Shown piece after piece: positions 1-6,779 of a stretch of 8,459 nt of DNA. The notes beneath the pieces are model-generated. The model made no database searches and was not told the origin of the DNA. It was given only the letters and a program-made list of their open reading frames with translations. The translations under genes and the position numbers were made by a program. How positions within the stretch are numbered: position 1 is the first letter of the stretch; every line of letters starts with the position of its first letter. Source of the stretch: NAT127 sp041655035 (GTDB lineage: Bacteria; Pseudomonadota; Gammaproteobacteria; Pseudomonadales; Porticoccaceae); the NCBI GenBank assembly GCA_041655035.1, contig JBAZCN010000139.1, forward strand, positions 1 to 8,459, written 5' to 3'.

Positions 1-1
1 C

Positions 2-874
2 ACCTGGACTGTCGGTTTCGACTGGCAGATCAACGACGATATATTCGGTTACCTGACGTCCCGTAAAGGCTACCGCGCCGGCGGCCTCAACGCGCCGCAG
101 TTCGCCGGGGGGCTGGCGCCCTATCAGACATTCGACCCGGAAGAGACCGTCGATGTCGAGCTGGGCCTGCGCACCAATTGGACGGTCAAGGAAATGGACG
201 GCCGTTTTAATATCGCGCTGTTCCGCAGCGAGGCGAAGGACGTTCAGGTCAATGGCGCAGGGCTTACCACCGCCCTCGCTGTTCCCAACTGTGACCCGCT
301 GAATGGTCCGGTCTTTATCGATGGCGACTGCGATCCCGCCAACGACCCGGCGCAAGGGCAAATCAACGTCAACGTCGGCGACACCCGGATCCAGGGTGCA
401 GAGATGGAGCTGGTGTTCATGCCCACCGCCGACCTGACGCTGAGCGCAACCGCCACCTATCAGGACACCAAGACCAGCAAATACAGTGTTCCGCCGGTAC
501 TCAGCGGATTTTTTCCCGCGAATGAGATTCCCTTCTTCTACACACCGCAAAAAACCGCCACTCTCGGGGTGCGCTATCAATTGCCGGTGGACCAGGCGCT
601 GGGAGATCTGGTCCTGAACGCCAACTATTACTACTCCGACAAGGTCGATATGATCCAGTACCAGGCGGCGTCCTACAAGATCAGCAACATGCGCGCCGAC
701 TGGCTCGGCATTCTCGGTTCCAGTATCGATCTGGGTTTCTTCGTGAACAACCTGCTCGACGAAGAAGCCGTAGTGGCACCCGGTGTGCTGTCGTCAACGG
801 CGCCCTTCGGCACCGCCATCTACAACCCGCCGCGCTTGTGGGGCATGGACGTTCGGTACCGCTTTGGCCAGTAA
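2..874 (+). CDS. TonB-dependent receptor, C-terminal part (5' end outside window)
   Basis: Outer-membrane active transporter of the TonB-dependent receptor family, which takes up large or scarce ligands using TonB energy. The open frame enters at the left edge with no start, and 290 residues up to the TAA are visible. They correspond to the last strands of the 22-strand beta-barrel; the plug domain lies outside the window. Evidence is the strand-like alternation of aromatic and polar residues, the KGYRAGGLN motif near the left edge (typical of this receptor class), the FDPEETVDVELGLR stretch, and the ending PPRLWGMDVRYRFGQ. Most barrels end in an aromatic residue; here two residues (GQ) follow the final Phe. 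A terminator follows at 936-967, so it is probably transcribed apart from the downstream transporter. The ligand cannot be read from this part; this class also takes up compounds other than siderophores. Confidence 0.93.
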   Translation, partial: TWTVGFDWQINDDIFGYLTSRKGYRAGGLNAPQFAGGLAPYQTFDPEETVDVELGLRTNWTVKEMDGRFNIALFRSEAKDVQVNGAGLTTALAVPNCDPLNGPVFIDGDCDPANDPAQGQINVNVGDTRIQGAEMELVFMPTADLTLSATATYQDTKTSKYSVPPVLSGFFPANEIPFFYTPQKTATLGVRYQLPVDQALGDLVLNANYYYSDKVDMIQYQAASYKISNMRADWLGILGSSIDLGFFVNNLLDEEAVVAPGVLSSTAPFGTAIYNPPRLWGMDVRYRFGQ

Positions 875-935
875 ATCTGTCAATCGGTAGGGAGTGGGCA
901 ACGCTCCCTCCTTCATCCTTTGTTTTTCGGACAAC

Positions 936-967
936 AAAGGGAATTACCACGGTGATTCCCTTTTTTT
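936..967 (+). terminator. Rho-independent terminator after the TonB-dependent receptor gene
   Basis: Arms AAAGGGAAT (936-944) and ATTCCCTTT (955-963) pair perfectly. The stem can extend inward through a T-G wobble and an ACC/GGT block. It runs directly into seven T residues (961-967). It lies 62 bp after the receptor stop. A smaller hairpin (GGGAGTG at 890-896 with CGCTCCC at 902-908, one wobble pair) sits upstream but has no adjacent T tract. Confidence 0.88.
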
Positions 968-1181
968 ATGGCATTTTTACTGTTTTTTGCAGCCGCCAAT
1001 ATAGAATGCTTTGGTTTTTTTGAGCTCCACTGCGGGACTGCCGCTTCGCACCCGTGCAGAGTCGAAATCTCCGACGGTGACTCCGGGTACACTATCCCAT
1101 TAGCCAGAGCCGTCGCTAAGCCAGCGCTGGCGCGGCGGTAATCGAGTACGAAAACTTACAGCACTATCAGATGGAACATGT
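968..1181 (+). promoter_or_regulatory. Leader region of the liv-type operon, no clear promoter
   Basis: This 214-bp stretch lies between the terminator and the transporter fusion gene and must hold the operon's promoter if the terminator is effective. No convincing ORF is present. Two -10-like boxes can be seen, TAGAAT at 1002-1007 and TACACT at 1088-1093, but neither has a good -35 at 16-18 bp, so no start site is assigned. A 12-bp perfect palindrome GCCAGCGCTGGC lies at 1120-1131, flanked by imperfectly pairing CCGTCGC (1111-1117) and GCGGCGG (1132-1138). Another dyad is GAGTC (1059-1063) with GACTC (1079-1083), with GTCG (1061-1064)/CGAC (1072-1075) as an alternative pairing. Any of these could be an operator or leader hairpin, but short dyads are common in GC-rich DNA. 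Confidence 0.4.
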
Positions 1182-3848
1182 ATGGGAGATATCGCACAAT
1201 TCATTCTTCTCGGGCTCGGCACCGGTGCTCTCTACGCTCTCGGCGCCCACGGCATAGTGCTGATCTACCGCGGCTCTGGGGTGATCAATTTTGCCCATGG
1301 CGCCATGGCTCTGTTCGGCGCGGCGCTATTTGCCGAACTGCGGGAGGATGTGGGGCTGCACTTTTCCCTGGCCATGGCCCTGGCGGTCGGGGCCACCGCG
1401 CTCATCGGCTTTTTGATCGATTTTGCGGTAATGCGCCGCATCCGCAATGCCTCGCCGCTGAGCCGCCTGGTGGTAACTCTGGCAGTACTGGCGATCATCG
1501 AGTCGGCAGTGATGGTGCGCTATGGCTCTGGCTTGCGCTTCGTGGAGAGCTTCCTGCCCAATCACAGCCTGTCCCTGGGCACCATGGCTATCGGTGTCGA
1601 TCGGATCTGGATACTGGTGATCGCCCTGGTGGTCACCGCACTGCTGTGGTTGATCTACCAGCTGACCGAGTTCGGCAGGCAGACGACGGCGGTCGCGGAA
1701 AACGTCCGCTCCGCCTCCGCGGTGGGCATCTCAGCCAACCGCATATCCTCCCTGAACTGGATGCTGGGCTCCGGCCTTGCCGCTCTCGCCGGCATCCTGC
1801 TGGCGCCAGTGACCGGTCTCATGGCCGCCACTATGGTGCTGTTAATCAATCCCTTGCTGGCAGCGGCCCTGGTGGGGGGGTTCGTATCCTTCCCGCTCAC
1901 CCTGCTGGGAGGGCTGGTCATCGGGGTGGCCCAGGGACTGATCGGATATTTGGATGCCGGCACTGGCTGGTCCGCCGCCATTCCCTTCCTGGTGATTGTG
2001 ATGGTGATGGTATTCCGCGGGCGCGCCCTGCCCCTGCGCGGCTTTCTCAATGATCGTCTGCCCCGGGTGGGTGCCGCCCGCCCGCCGGGGTGGCTGGCGC
2101 TGTTCGGCTTCATCATTACCGCCGTGTTGATCCTCGTGCTGTCGGAAGACTGGGTCAACAGTATTACCGGCACTCTGTTGGCTGCGACCGTCTTTCTGTC
2201 CATCGTGGTAGTGACGGGACTTGCGGGTCAGGTCTCCCTGGCACAGTACGCCATGGCCGGGCTGGGGGCCTTTGTCTCAGCGCGGCTGGCAGCGGTGTAT
2301 GGCTTGCCTTTCCCGGTGGTGCTGATAATTGCGCTGGCGGTGACCATTGCGGTGGGTGTGCTGTTCGCCCTCCCGGCCCTGCGCACCCGCGGGATCAATC
2401 TGGCCATCGTGACCCTGGGGCTGGGGCTCGCCCTCGACAGCCTGGTATTCAAGAATACCGATTACACCGGCGGCTTTGCCGGCACCCAAGTGGCGGCGCC
2501 CTCGCTGCTTGGCTTCAGCTTCGATTCCATCCTGCATCCGGAGCGTTACGCCCTGCTGGCCCTGGTGTTTTTCACCGTCTGCGCCCTGCTGGTGGTCAAT
2601 GTCCGGCGCGGGGTAACCGGGCGCCGCCTGCTGGCCACCCGCTCCAACGAGCGCGCCGCCTCGGCTCTGGGTGTCAGCGTGATGGGCGCCAAGGTCTACG
2701 CCTTTGCCCTTGGCGCAGGCATCGCCGCCACCGGCGGTGTCCTGGGGGCCTTCCGCTACCCCAATGTGCGCTTTGATGCCGGCTTCTCGCCTTTTGAATC
2801 CATCCCCGCGCTGATGATGGCCTTTCTCGGCGGTATCGGCTTTATCGGCGGCGCCATCATCGGCGGCATGATGTTCTTTGGCGGCGTTCTCAACGAAGTT
2901 TTCTTCCATCTGTTTGATCTCAAGGAGTGGCAGTTCATGGCGGTGGGCATCGGCGCCATCGTCGTGGTATTGGCTCACCCCAATGGTATTGCCGAAGTCT
3001 TCGCCGGCCTCGGCGAGCGCTTCCGCCGCGGCCGGCCCGCGCCTGCCGCGGCGGCCCCCGCTATCACCATCGCCGAGGTGAGCCGCTGCGCCGCCAGGAC
3101 CCTGGCCATCGACAACCTGACCGTGCGCTTTGGCGGCCTGGTGGCGCTCGACCGGGTGAGCTTCCGAGTGGAACCGGGCCAGGTGGTGGGGCTGATCGGC
3201 CCCAACGGTGCCGGCAAGACCACACTGATCGATGCGGTCACAGGTTTCACCCCGGCCAGCGCGGGTGGGATCTTCCTGGATGACACTGATTACACGACGC
3301 TGTCCCCCATGGCGCGGGCCAGGGGCGGACTTGGCCGCACTTTCCAGAGTCTCGAATTGTTCGACGACCTGACGGTCGCGGATAACATCCGGGTGGCCTG
3401 CGATTCCCGTGATCGTAGCCACTACTTTGTCGATCTGCTGCGGCCCAGAAGCGCAGCGTTCCCGCCGGCGGTGCAGCACGCCATCGATACTCTTGCGTTG
3501 ACCGCCCACCTCGATCAATACCCCCAGCAACTGAGCTTTGGCCAACGCCGCCTGCTGGGGCTGGCCCGGGCAGTGGCGGGCAATCCCTCAGTGTTGCTGA
3601 TGGACGAGCCCGCCGCCGGCCTCGACAGCACTGAAACCAGGGAACTGGGCAAGATCATTCGCTGGCTGGCCCGCGATCGGGGCATGGCCATCCTGTTGGT
3701 GGAACATGATATGGGCCTGGTGATGGATGTCTGTGACAATGTAGTGGTACTCAACTTCGGCAACAAGTTGGCAGAGGGCAAACCCGCCGACATCAGCCGC
3801 GACCCGGCAGTGATCAAGGCCTACCTGGGAGGGCACCACCATGGGTAA
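1182..3848 (+). CDS. Liv-type ABC transporter, permease-permease-ATPase fusion (LivH-LivM-LivG)
   Basis: Inner-membrane core of a branched-chain amino acid-type (HAAT) ABC importer, with three normally separate subunits in one 888-residue chain. Residues 1 to about 290 are LivH-like, with hydrophobic helices and the cytoplasmic coupling segment around AVAEN (E173). Residues about 300-610 are LivM-like, with GQVSLAQ at 349-355 and coupling loop RSNERAASALG from 487. An Arg/Ala/Pro-rich linker (about 613-635) leads to a LivG-like ATPase (about 640-888): Walker A GPNGAGKTT 673-681, signature LSFGQ 784-788, Walker B VLLMDEP 804-810 and H-loop His842. All catalytic motifs are present, so it is probably active. 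The start has GGAA at 1173-1176, 5 bp before the ATG. The stop overlaps livF by 8 bp. Family membership is clear; the real substrate could be an amino acid, amide, carboxylate or aromatic acid, since this family is broad. Confidence 0.95.
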   Translation: MGDIAQFILLGLGTGALYALGAHGIVLIYRGSGVINFAHGAMALFGAALFAELREDVGLHFSLAMALAVGATALIGFLIDFAVMRRIRNASPLSRLVVTLAVLAIIESAVMVRYGSGLRFVESFLPNHSLSLGTMAIGVDRIWILVIALVVTALLWLIYQLTEFGRQTTAVAENVRSASAVGISANRISSLNWMLGSGLAALAGILLAPVTGLMAATMVLLINPLLAAALVGGFVSFPLTLLGGLVIGVAQGLIGYLDAGTGWSAAIPFLVIVMVMVFRGRALPLRGFLNDRLPRVGAARPPGWLALFGFIITAVLILVLSEDWVNSITGTLLAATVFLSIVVVTGLAGQVSLAQYAMAGLGAFVSARLAAVYGLPFPVVLIIALAVTIAVGVLFALPALRTRGINLAIVTLGLGLALDSLVFKNTDYTGGFAGTQVAAPSLLGFSFDSILHPERYALLALVFFTVCALLVVNVRRGVTGRRLLATRSNERAASALGVSVMGAKVYAFALGAGIAATGGVLGAFRYPNVRFDAGFSPFESIPALMMAFLGGIGFIGGAIIGGMMFFGGVLNEVFFHLFDLKEWQFMAVGIGAIVVVLAHPNGIAEVFAGLGERFRRGRPAPAAAAPAITIAEVSRCAARTLAIDNLTVRFGGLVALDRVSFRVEPGQVVGLIGPNGAGKTTLIDAVTGFTPASAGGIFLDDTDYTTLSPMARARGGLGRTFQSLELFDDLTVADNIRVACDSRDRSHYFVDLLRPRSAAFPPAVQHAIDTLALTAHLDQYPQQLSFGQRRLLGLARAVAGNPSVLLMDEPAAGLDSTETRELGKIIRWLARDRGMAILLVEHDMGLVMDVCDNVVVLNFGNKLAEGKPADISRDPAVIKAYLGGHHHG

Positions 3849-4554
3849 TTATCTGCTGGAAGCCCGCAACCTCAGCGCCGGCTACCGGGGCCAGGCGGTG
3901 GTCCACGATCTAAACCTCCAGGTGGCGCCCGGAGAAATCGTCTGTCTGTTCGGCCCCAATGGTTCCGGCAAAACTACCAGCATGCTCACCCTGGCCGGTG
4001 AACTGGCGCCCATCAAGGGCAGCACCTGGCTGCTGGCGAAGGAGTGTAAGGCGCCACTCCACCAGCGGGTGCGCGCGGGACTCGGCTTTATTACTGACGA
4101 GCGATCGCTGATCTTTGGTCTGAGTACTCGCGACAATCTGCGCCTGCGAGGCGGTTCAGTGGACGCCGCCGTCGCCTTGTTTCCAGAACTGGAGCCTCAC
4201 TTGTCCCGCCAAGCAGGACTACTGTCTGGCGGCCAGCAACAGATGGTGGCCATGGCTCGCACCCTGGCCGCCCGGCCCCGGGTGCTGATTGCCGACGAGC
4301 TGTCCATGGGTCTCGCCCCGCAGATCGTGACACGCTTGCTCGCCAGCTTGCGGGAAGCCGCCGACCAGGGCGTCGGTGTGTTGCTGGTGGAACAGCATGT
4401 ATCTCAGGCACTGGCGACGTGTGACCGAGCCTATATACTCAACCACGGTCGTGTCGTGCTCGAGGGAACTGCTGAGCAGCTCAACCGCCAGTCCGCTGCT
4501 ATCGAGACTGCTTACCTGTATGGCCATCAGGCCACCGAAACCGCCAACCCCTGA
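3841..4554 (+). CDS. livF: Liv-type ABC transporter ATP-binding protein (LivF-like)
   Basis: Second cytoplasmic ATPase of the importer, expected to pair with the LivG domain of the upstream fusion. At 237 residues it has the usual LivF length. Visible motifs are Walker A GPNGSGKTT (38-46, K44), signature LSGGQ (128-132), Walker B VLIADE (148-153) followed by LSMGLAP, the LivF form of the D-loop region, and H-loop His186 in VEQHV. The segment where LivF proteins normally read VPEGR is ITDERS here (84-89), a noticeable departure. The ATG overlaps the end of the fusion gene (ATGGGTAA) and has a strong ribosome site GGAGGG (3828-3833) 7 bp upstream, so translational coupling is likely. The symbol reflects family position; the substrate need not be leucine, isoleucine or valine. 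Confidence 0.94.
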   Translation: MGNYLLEARNLSAGYRGQAVVHDLNLQVAPGEIVCLFGPNGSGKTTSMLTLAGELAPIKGSTWLLAKECKAPLHQRVRAGLGFITDERSLIFGLSTRDNLRLRGGSVDAAVALFPELEPHLSRQAGLLSGGQQQMVAMARTLAARPRVLIADELSMGLAPQIVTRLLASLREAADQGVGVLLVEQHVSQALATCDRAYILNHGRVVLEGTAEQLNRQSAAIETAYLYGHQATETANP

Positions 4555-4557
4555 GGA
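4552..4557 (+). promoter_or_regulatory. Ribosome binding site of the binding-lipoprotein gene, overlapping the livF stop
   Basis: TGAGGA contains the livF stop codon and an AGGA-type Shine-Dalgarno, 7 bp before the ATG at 4565. It fixes the start at 4565 rather than at the in-frame ATG at 4376, which would lie deep inside livF. Confidence 0.75.
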
Positions 4558-4564
4558 TGTGGTC

Positions 4565-5767
4565 ATGAAAAAAATGCTTTTCCGCAGCGTCGAGCTGGCC
4601 GCTGTGCTCTCTCTTGGCCTGCTCGCCGGTTGCGTCGATGACAGGTCGAGGACGGCGGGCAGTGACAGCGAAGATGCCATCCGCCTGATGTTTATCGGCC
4701 AGATCACCGATACCGCCAATGCCACGCCCCTGCCCGAGGCGGCCGCGGGGGTCCGCGCCGCGGTGGTTCGCATCAATGCCGAGGGCGGGCTCGATGGCCG
4801 CCTTCTGCGGGTGGAGATCTGCGACGACAAGAACGACGCCAACGAGGCCACTAAATGCGCCCGCAAGGCGGCGCGGGACGGGGTGGTGGCCACCGTCGGC
4901 AACACCTCAAATTTTGGCGACGTGATCATGTCGGTGCTGGAACAGGCGGGCATCGTCAGTATCGGTCACAACCCCATAATGCCCAGGGACTTCGCCAGTT
5001 CCGCTGCTTTCCCTCTGCAGTCTGGAGCGCCGGGCATGCTGTCAGGAGCCGCCATGATGCTTGCCCAACAGGGAGCCAAGCGCATCCGCCTGGCGGCAGT
5101 GGATAGCCCGGCCGGAGCTCTGGGTGAGCCCTTCGTGCGGGCCGGCCTCAAAGGTACCGACAGCGAGCTGACGGGCATGACCCTGGTGCCTTTGGGGGCG
5201 CCTGACTACTCCATCTATGCACGGGCAATTTTCCAGAACAGCGACGGGGTGGTACTCGGCATGAACGCCGACCAGGCCGCGCGTACCATTACCGCGCTGC
5301 GTCAGGCGGATCCACACAAACCCATCGCTGTGACCATGGCGGCTCTGCCACCTGCCACGATTCGCCAGTTGGGTGCGGCCGCCGAGGGCGTGCTGGTGGC
5401 GACACCCTTTCGCCCCATCACCGCCGGAGGCGACAGCATAGCCCGCTTTCTCGCCGATATGGAAACCACCGCGCCGGATGCCCGAACCAACGGTTTTTCG
5501 CTGCAGGCCTGGCTGGCGGTGGAAACATTGGCCAAGGTCATGGACGGCGTCCCGGCAGAGGATATCACTGCCGCCACGGTGAAATCGCAGATGGAGAGCC
5601 TGACGGGTTTCGTCATCGGCGACGCCCTGGCGCCGCTGACCACCACCGAGGAAAAAGCACCGCCATTCAACCGCCTGTTCAACAATACGGTACAGTTCGG
5701 CAAGGTGGTCGATGGCGAGATTGAACTGATCGACCAGCAGTGGCATGAGGTCAATCTGAACGAATGA
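4565..5767 (+). CDS. Liv-type substrate-binding lipoprotein (LivK-like, Peripla_BP_6 fold)
   Basis: Extracytoplasmic solute receptor that would deliver ligand to the adjacent permease fusion. The 400-residue product begins with a lipoprotein signal: MKK, a hydrophobic core, then the lipobox LAGC with Cys23 as the lipidation site, followed by a polar linker (VDDRSRTAGSDSED). The mature domain starts with IRLMFIGQITD and continues with INAEGGLDGRLLRVEICDDKND, the characteristic opening of the type I periplasmic binding fold. Cys86 and Cys98 flank the NDANEATK segment and may form the disulfide seen near this position in LIV-binding proteins. Ligand-pocket residues cannot be assigned by eye. It is the last gene of the operon and starts 10 bp after the livF stop. 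A lipid anchor is unusual for a Gram-negative LivK, which is generally soluble. Val at +2 is not the classical Asp inner-membrane retention signal, so the final membrane is uncertain. Confidence 0.93.
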   Translation: MKKMLFRSVELAAVLSLGLLAGCVDDRSRTAGSDSEDAIRLMFIGQITDTANATPLPEAAAGVRAAVVRINAEGGLDGRLLRVEICDDKNDANEATKCARKAARDGVVATVGNTSNFGDVIMSVLEQAGIVSIGHNPIMPRDFASSAAFPLQSGAPGMLSGAAMMLAQQGAKRIRLAAVDSPAGALGEPFVRAGLKGTDSELTGMTLVPLGAPDYSIYARAIFQNSDGVVLGMNADQAARTITALRQADPHKPIAVTMAALPPATIRQLGAAAEGVLVATPFRPITAGGDSIARFLADMETTAPDARTNGFSLQAWLAVETLAKVMDGVPAEDITAATVKSQMESLTGFVIGDALAPLTTTEEKAPPFNRLFNNTVQFGKVVDGEIELIDQQWHEVNLNE

Positions 5768-5895
5768 TTCGCCTATGTCTGTTGACCAGCAGGGAACCGC
5801 CGAAATGACTGTCAATCTCGACTAATAGACATTGGGATGGCAACGGCATGAAGAATTGGCGCTCCGACAGACCCCGATCGCTGGCTCGGGCGCGC
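5768..5895. other. Convergent intergenic region without a clear terminator
   Basis: These 128 bp separate the 3' ends of the binding-lipoprotein gene (+) and the tetR gene (-). The only hairpin noticed is CCCGA (5873-5877) with TCGGG (5886-5890) and an 8-nt loop, with no T tract on either strand. Termination here may be factor-dependent, or the two transcripts may overlap. No ORF with a credible start was seen. Confidence 0.5.
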
Positions 5896-6516
5896 TCAGC
5901 TCACGCCATACAAGCGCATAAATGCTTCCACCACCGCCTTGGTTTCGGTGGCGATCTGGCGTGGCCCTGGAGACGGCGCGACATTGAACAACACTTCCTG
6001 GTAGGTACCGGACTGGCACAAGCCGAGCAGGATCCGCGCGGCCCTGATTGGATTTTCCCGCCGCAGCTCGCCCCGTGCCATGGCATCCTCGAGATAATCG
6101 GCAAGACGCTGGATCCCAAGCCCCGGCACACTGGTGAAGAAAGCGCTGCCAATGGCGGGAAAGCGATCCGCCTCGGCAATGACCAGGCGATTGAGGGCAA
6201 TATCGGTTTTCGAGGTGATCACCGTGAGAAAAAACCGACAAAAACGGATCAGCACATCCTCAACCCTGCCACCGCTGTCGATGGTGCTGAGAGCCTGCTT
6301 GGAGTGGGTCGCGACAAAATCCTCGATGCAGGCGAGGAATAGCTCTTCCTTGGTTTTGACATGGTTGTAGAGGGTGCCCTTCGAGCCGCCCACCCGCGCG
6401 GCGATGGTGGCCATCGACGTGTCGGCGTAGCCGGTTTCGAGAAAGGCCTCCAGCGCCACTTTCAGAATGCGCTGGCGGCGTGCGGCTTTTTGCCTGCTGG
6501 CACGGGTCTGTTCCAT
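5896..6516 (-). CDS. TetR/AcrR-family transcriptional regulator (AefR-like)
   Basis: DNA-binding repressor of 206 residues, the normal size for TetR proteins. The N-terminal domain is intact, with the helix-turn-helix at about residues 35-54 (MATIAARVGGSKGTLYNHVK) followed by TKEELF. The C-terminal ligand and dimer domain has the FPAIGSAFFTSV...RLADYLEDAMARGELR pattern typical of AefR-like members; that subfamily call is from memory of the pattern. The start at 6516 has only a weak ribosome site but fits the predicted promoter at 6555-6583, leaving a leader of roughly 30 nt. It is transcribed divergently from the SDR gene, the usual arrangement for a local repressor. The shared region contains dyads at 6635-6651, 6562-6571 and 6739-6753 as candidate operators. 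The inducer is unknown and may be a substrate of the SDR operon. Confidence 0.95.
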   Translation of the reverse strand: MEQTRASRQKAARRQRILKVALEAFLETGYADTSMATIAARVGGSKGTLYNHVKTKEELFLACIEDFVATHSKQALSTIDSGGRVEDVLIRFCRFFLTVITSKTDIALNRLVIAEADRFPAIGSAFFTSVPGLGIQRLADYLEDAMARGELRRENPIRAARILLGLCQSGTYQEVLFNVAPSPGPRQIATETKAVVEAFMRLYGVS

Positions 6517-6554
6517 CTGTAACTCGTTGGAATCTCGGGGCGAAAGTGCGCTCG

Positions 6555-6583
6555 ATCCTAGTGGGTACCCAGGAGTCCGTCAA
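6555..6583 (-). promoter_or_regulatory. Predicted sigma70-type promoter of tetR
   Basis: Read on the minus strand: -35 TTGACG (plus 6578-6583; 5 of 6 to consensus), a 17-bp spacer, then -10 TAGGAT (plus 6555-6560; 4 of 6). Transcription would start near 6548, about 30 nt before the tetR ATG. The spacer contains the perfect 10-bp palindrome TGGGTACCCA (6562-6571), a possible autoregulatory site. Confidence 0.6.
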
Positions 6584-6616
6584 GCGAGGCCAGTCGGTAT
6601 GCGGCGTTGCGGCGTA

Positions 6617-6645
6617 TTGACAGCACTTTATGCTAACCGTACAGT
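6617..6645 (+). promoter_or_regulatory. Predicted sigma70-type promoter of the SDR operon
   Basis: Perfect -35 TTGACA at 6617-6622, a 17-bp spacer, and -10 TACAGT at 6640-6645 (4 of 6 to consensus). Transcription would begin near 6652, giving a leader of about 128 nt before the SDR ATG. The -10 is embedded in the dyad at 6635-6651, so a bound repressor would block polymerase directly. Confidence 0.7.
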
Positions 6646-6651
6646 TCGGTT
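6635..6651. promoter_or_regulatory. Candidate TetR operator over the SDR promoter -10
   Basis: AACCGTACAGTTCGGTT is a 17-bp dyad centred on A6643, in which 7 of 8 base pairs are symmetric; the only mismatch is T6640/T6646. Length and symmetry fit a TetR dimer site, and it covers the -10 hexamer. Assignment to the adjacent TetR protein is inference from position. Confidence 0.6.
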
Positions 6652-6738
6652 CAATCACTATCGCCCCGCCGCCAACTCGCGCGCCCTGCCAACCGCCAGA
6701 TCGACAACCGGGGCGGGCTGTCGCAGCACTGCGCTACG

Positions 6739-6753
6739 CGGTCGCAGCGACCG
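6739..6753. repeat. Perfect 15-bp palindrome in the SDR leader
   Basis: CGGTCGCAGCGACCG has two perfect 7-bp arms around A6746. It lies in the predicted untranslated leader, 26 bp before the SDR ATG and 14 bp before its ribosome site. It could be a second operator or form a small RNA hairpin. The left part, GTCGCAGC (6741-6748), also occurs as a direct repeat at 6720-6727. Confidence 0.5.
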
Positions 6754-6779
6754 TCGATCCGACCACTGGAGGATTCACC

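Noticed and set aside
2277..3545. Long minus-strand open frame of 422 residues opposite the transporter fusion
   Set aside because: It is antisense to clear LivM and LivG domains, has low-complexity Gly/Ala/His/Gln composition and no recognisable motif; it is a codon-bias shadow of the GC-rich plus-strand gene.
4376..4564. In-frame 63-codon N-terminal extension of the binding lipoprotein
   Set aside because: It lies within livF and would bury the signal peptide; the start at 4565 has a ribosome site and a proper lipoprotein signal.
5690..5700. GTACAGTTCGG in the lipoprotein gene, identical to part of the dyad at 6635-6651
   Set aside because: It lies inside codons for VQFG, lacks the left half of the dyad, and one shared 11-mer is weak evidence over 8 kb; probably chance.
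5873..5890. Small hairpin between the convergent genes as a terminator
   Set aside because: The stem is only 5 bp with an 8-nt loop, and no T tract follows on either strand.
6630..6779. In-frame upstream start of the SDR at 6630
   Set aside because: It lies between the predicted -35 and -10, lacks a ribosome site, and the extra 50 residues are Pro/Arg/Ala-rich and unlike SDR N-termini; the 6780 start has GGAGG at the right distance.
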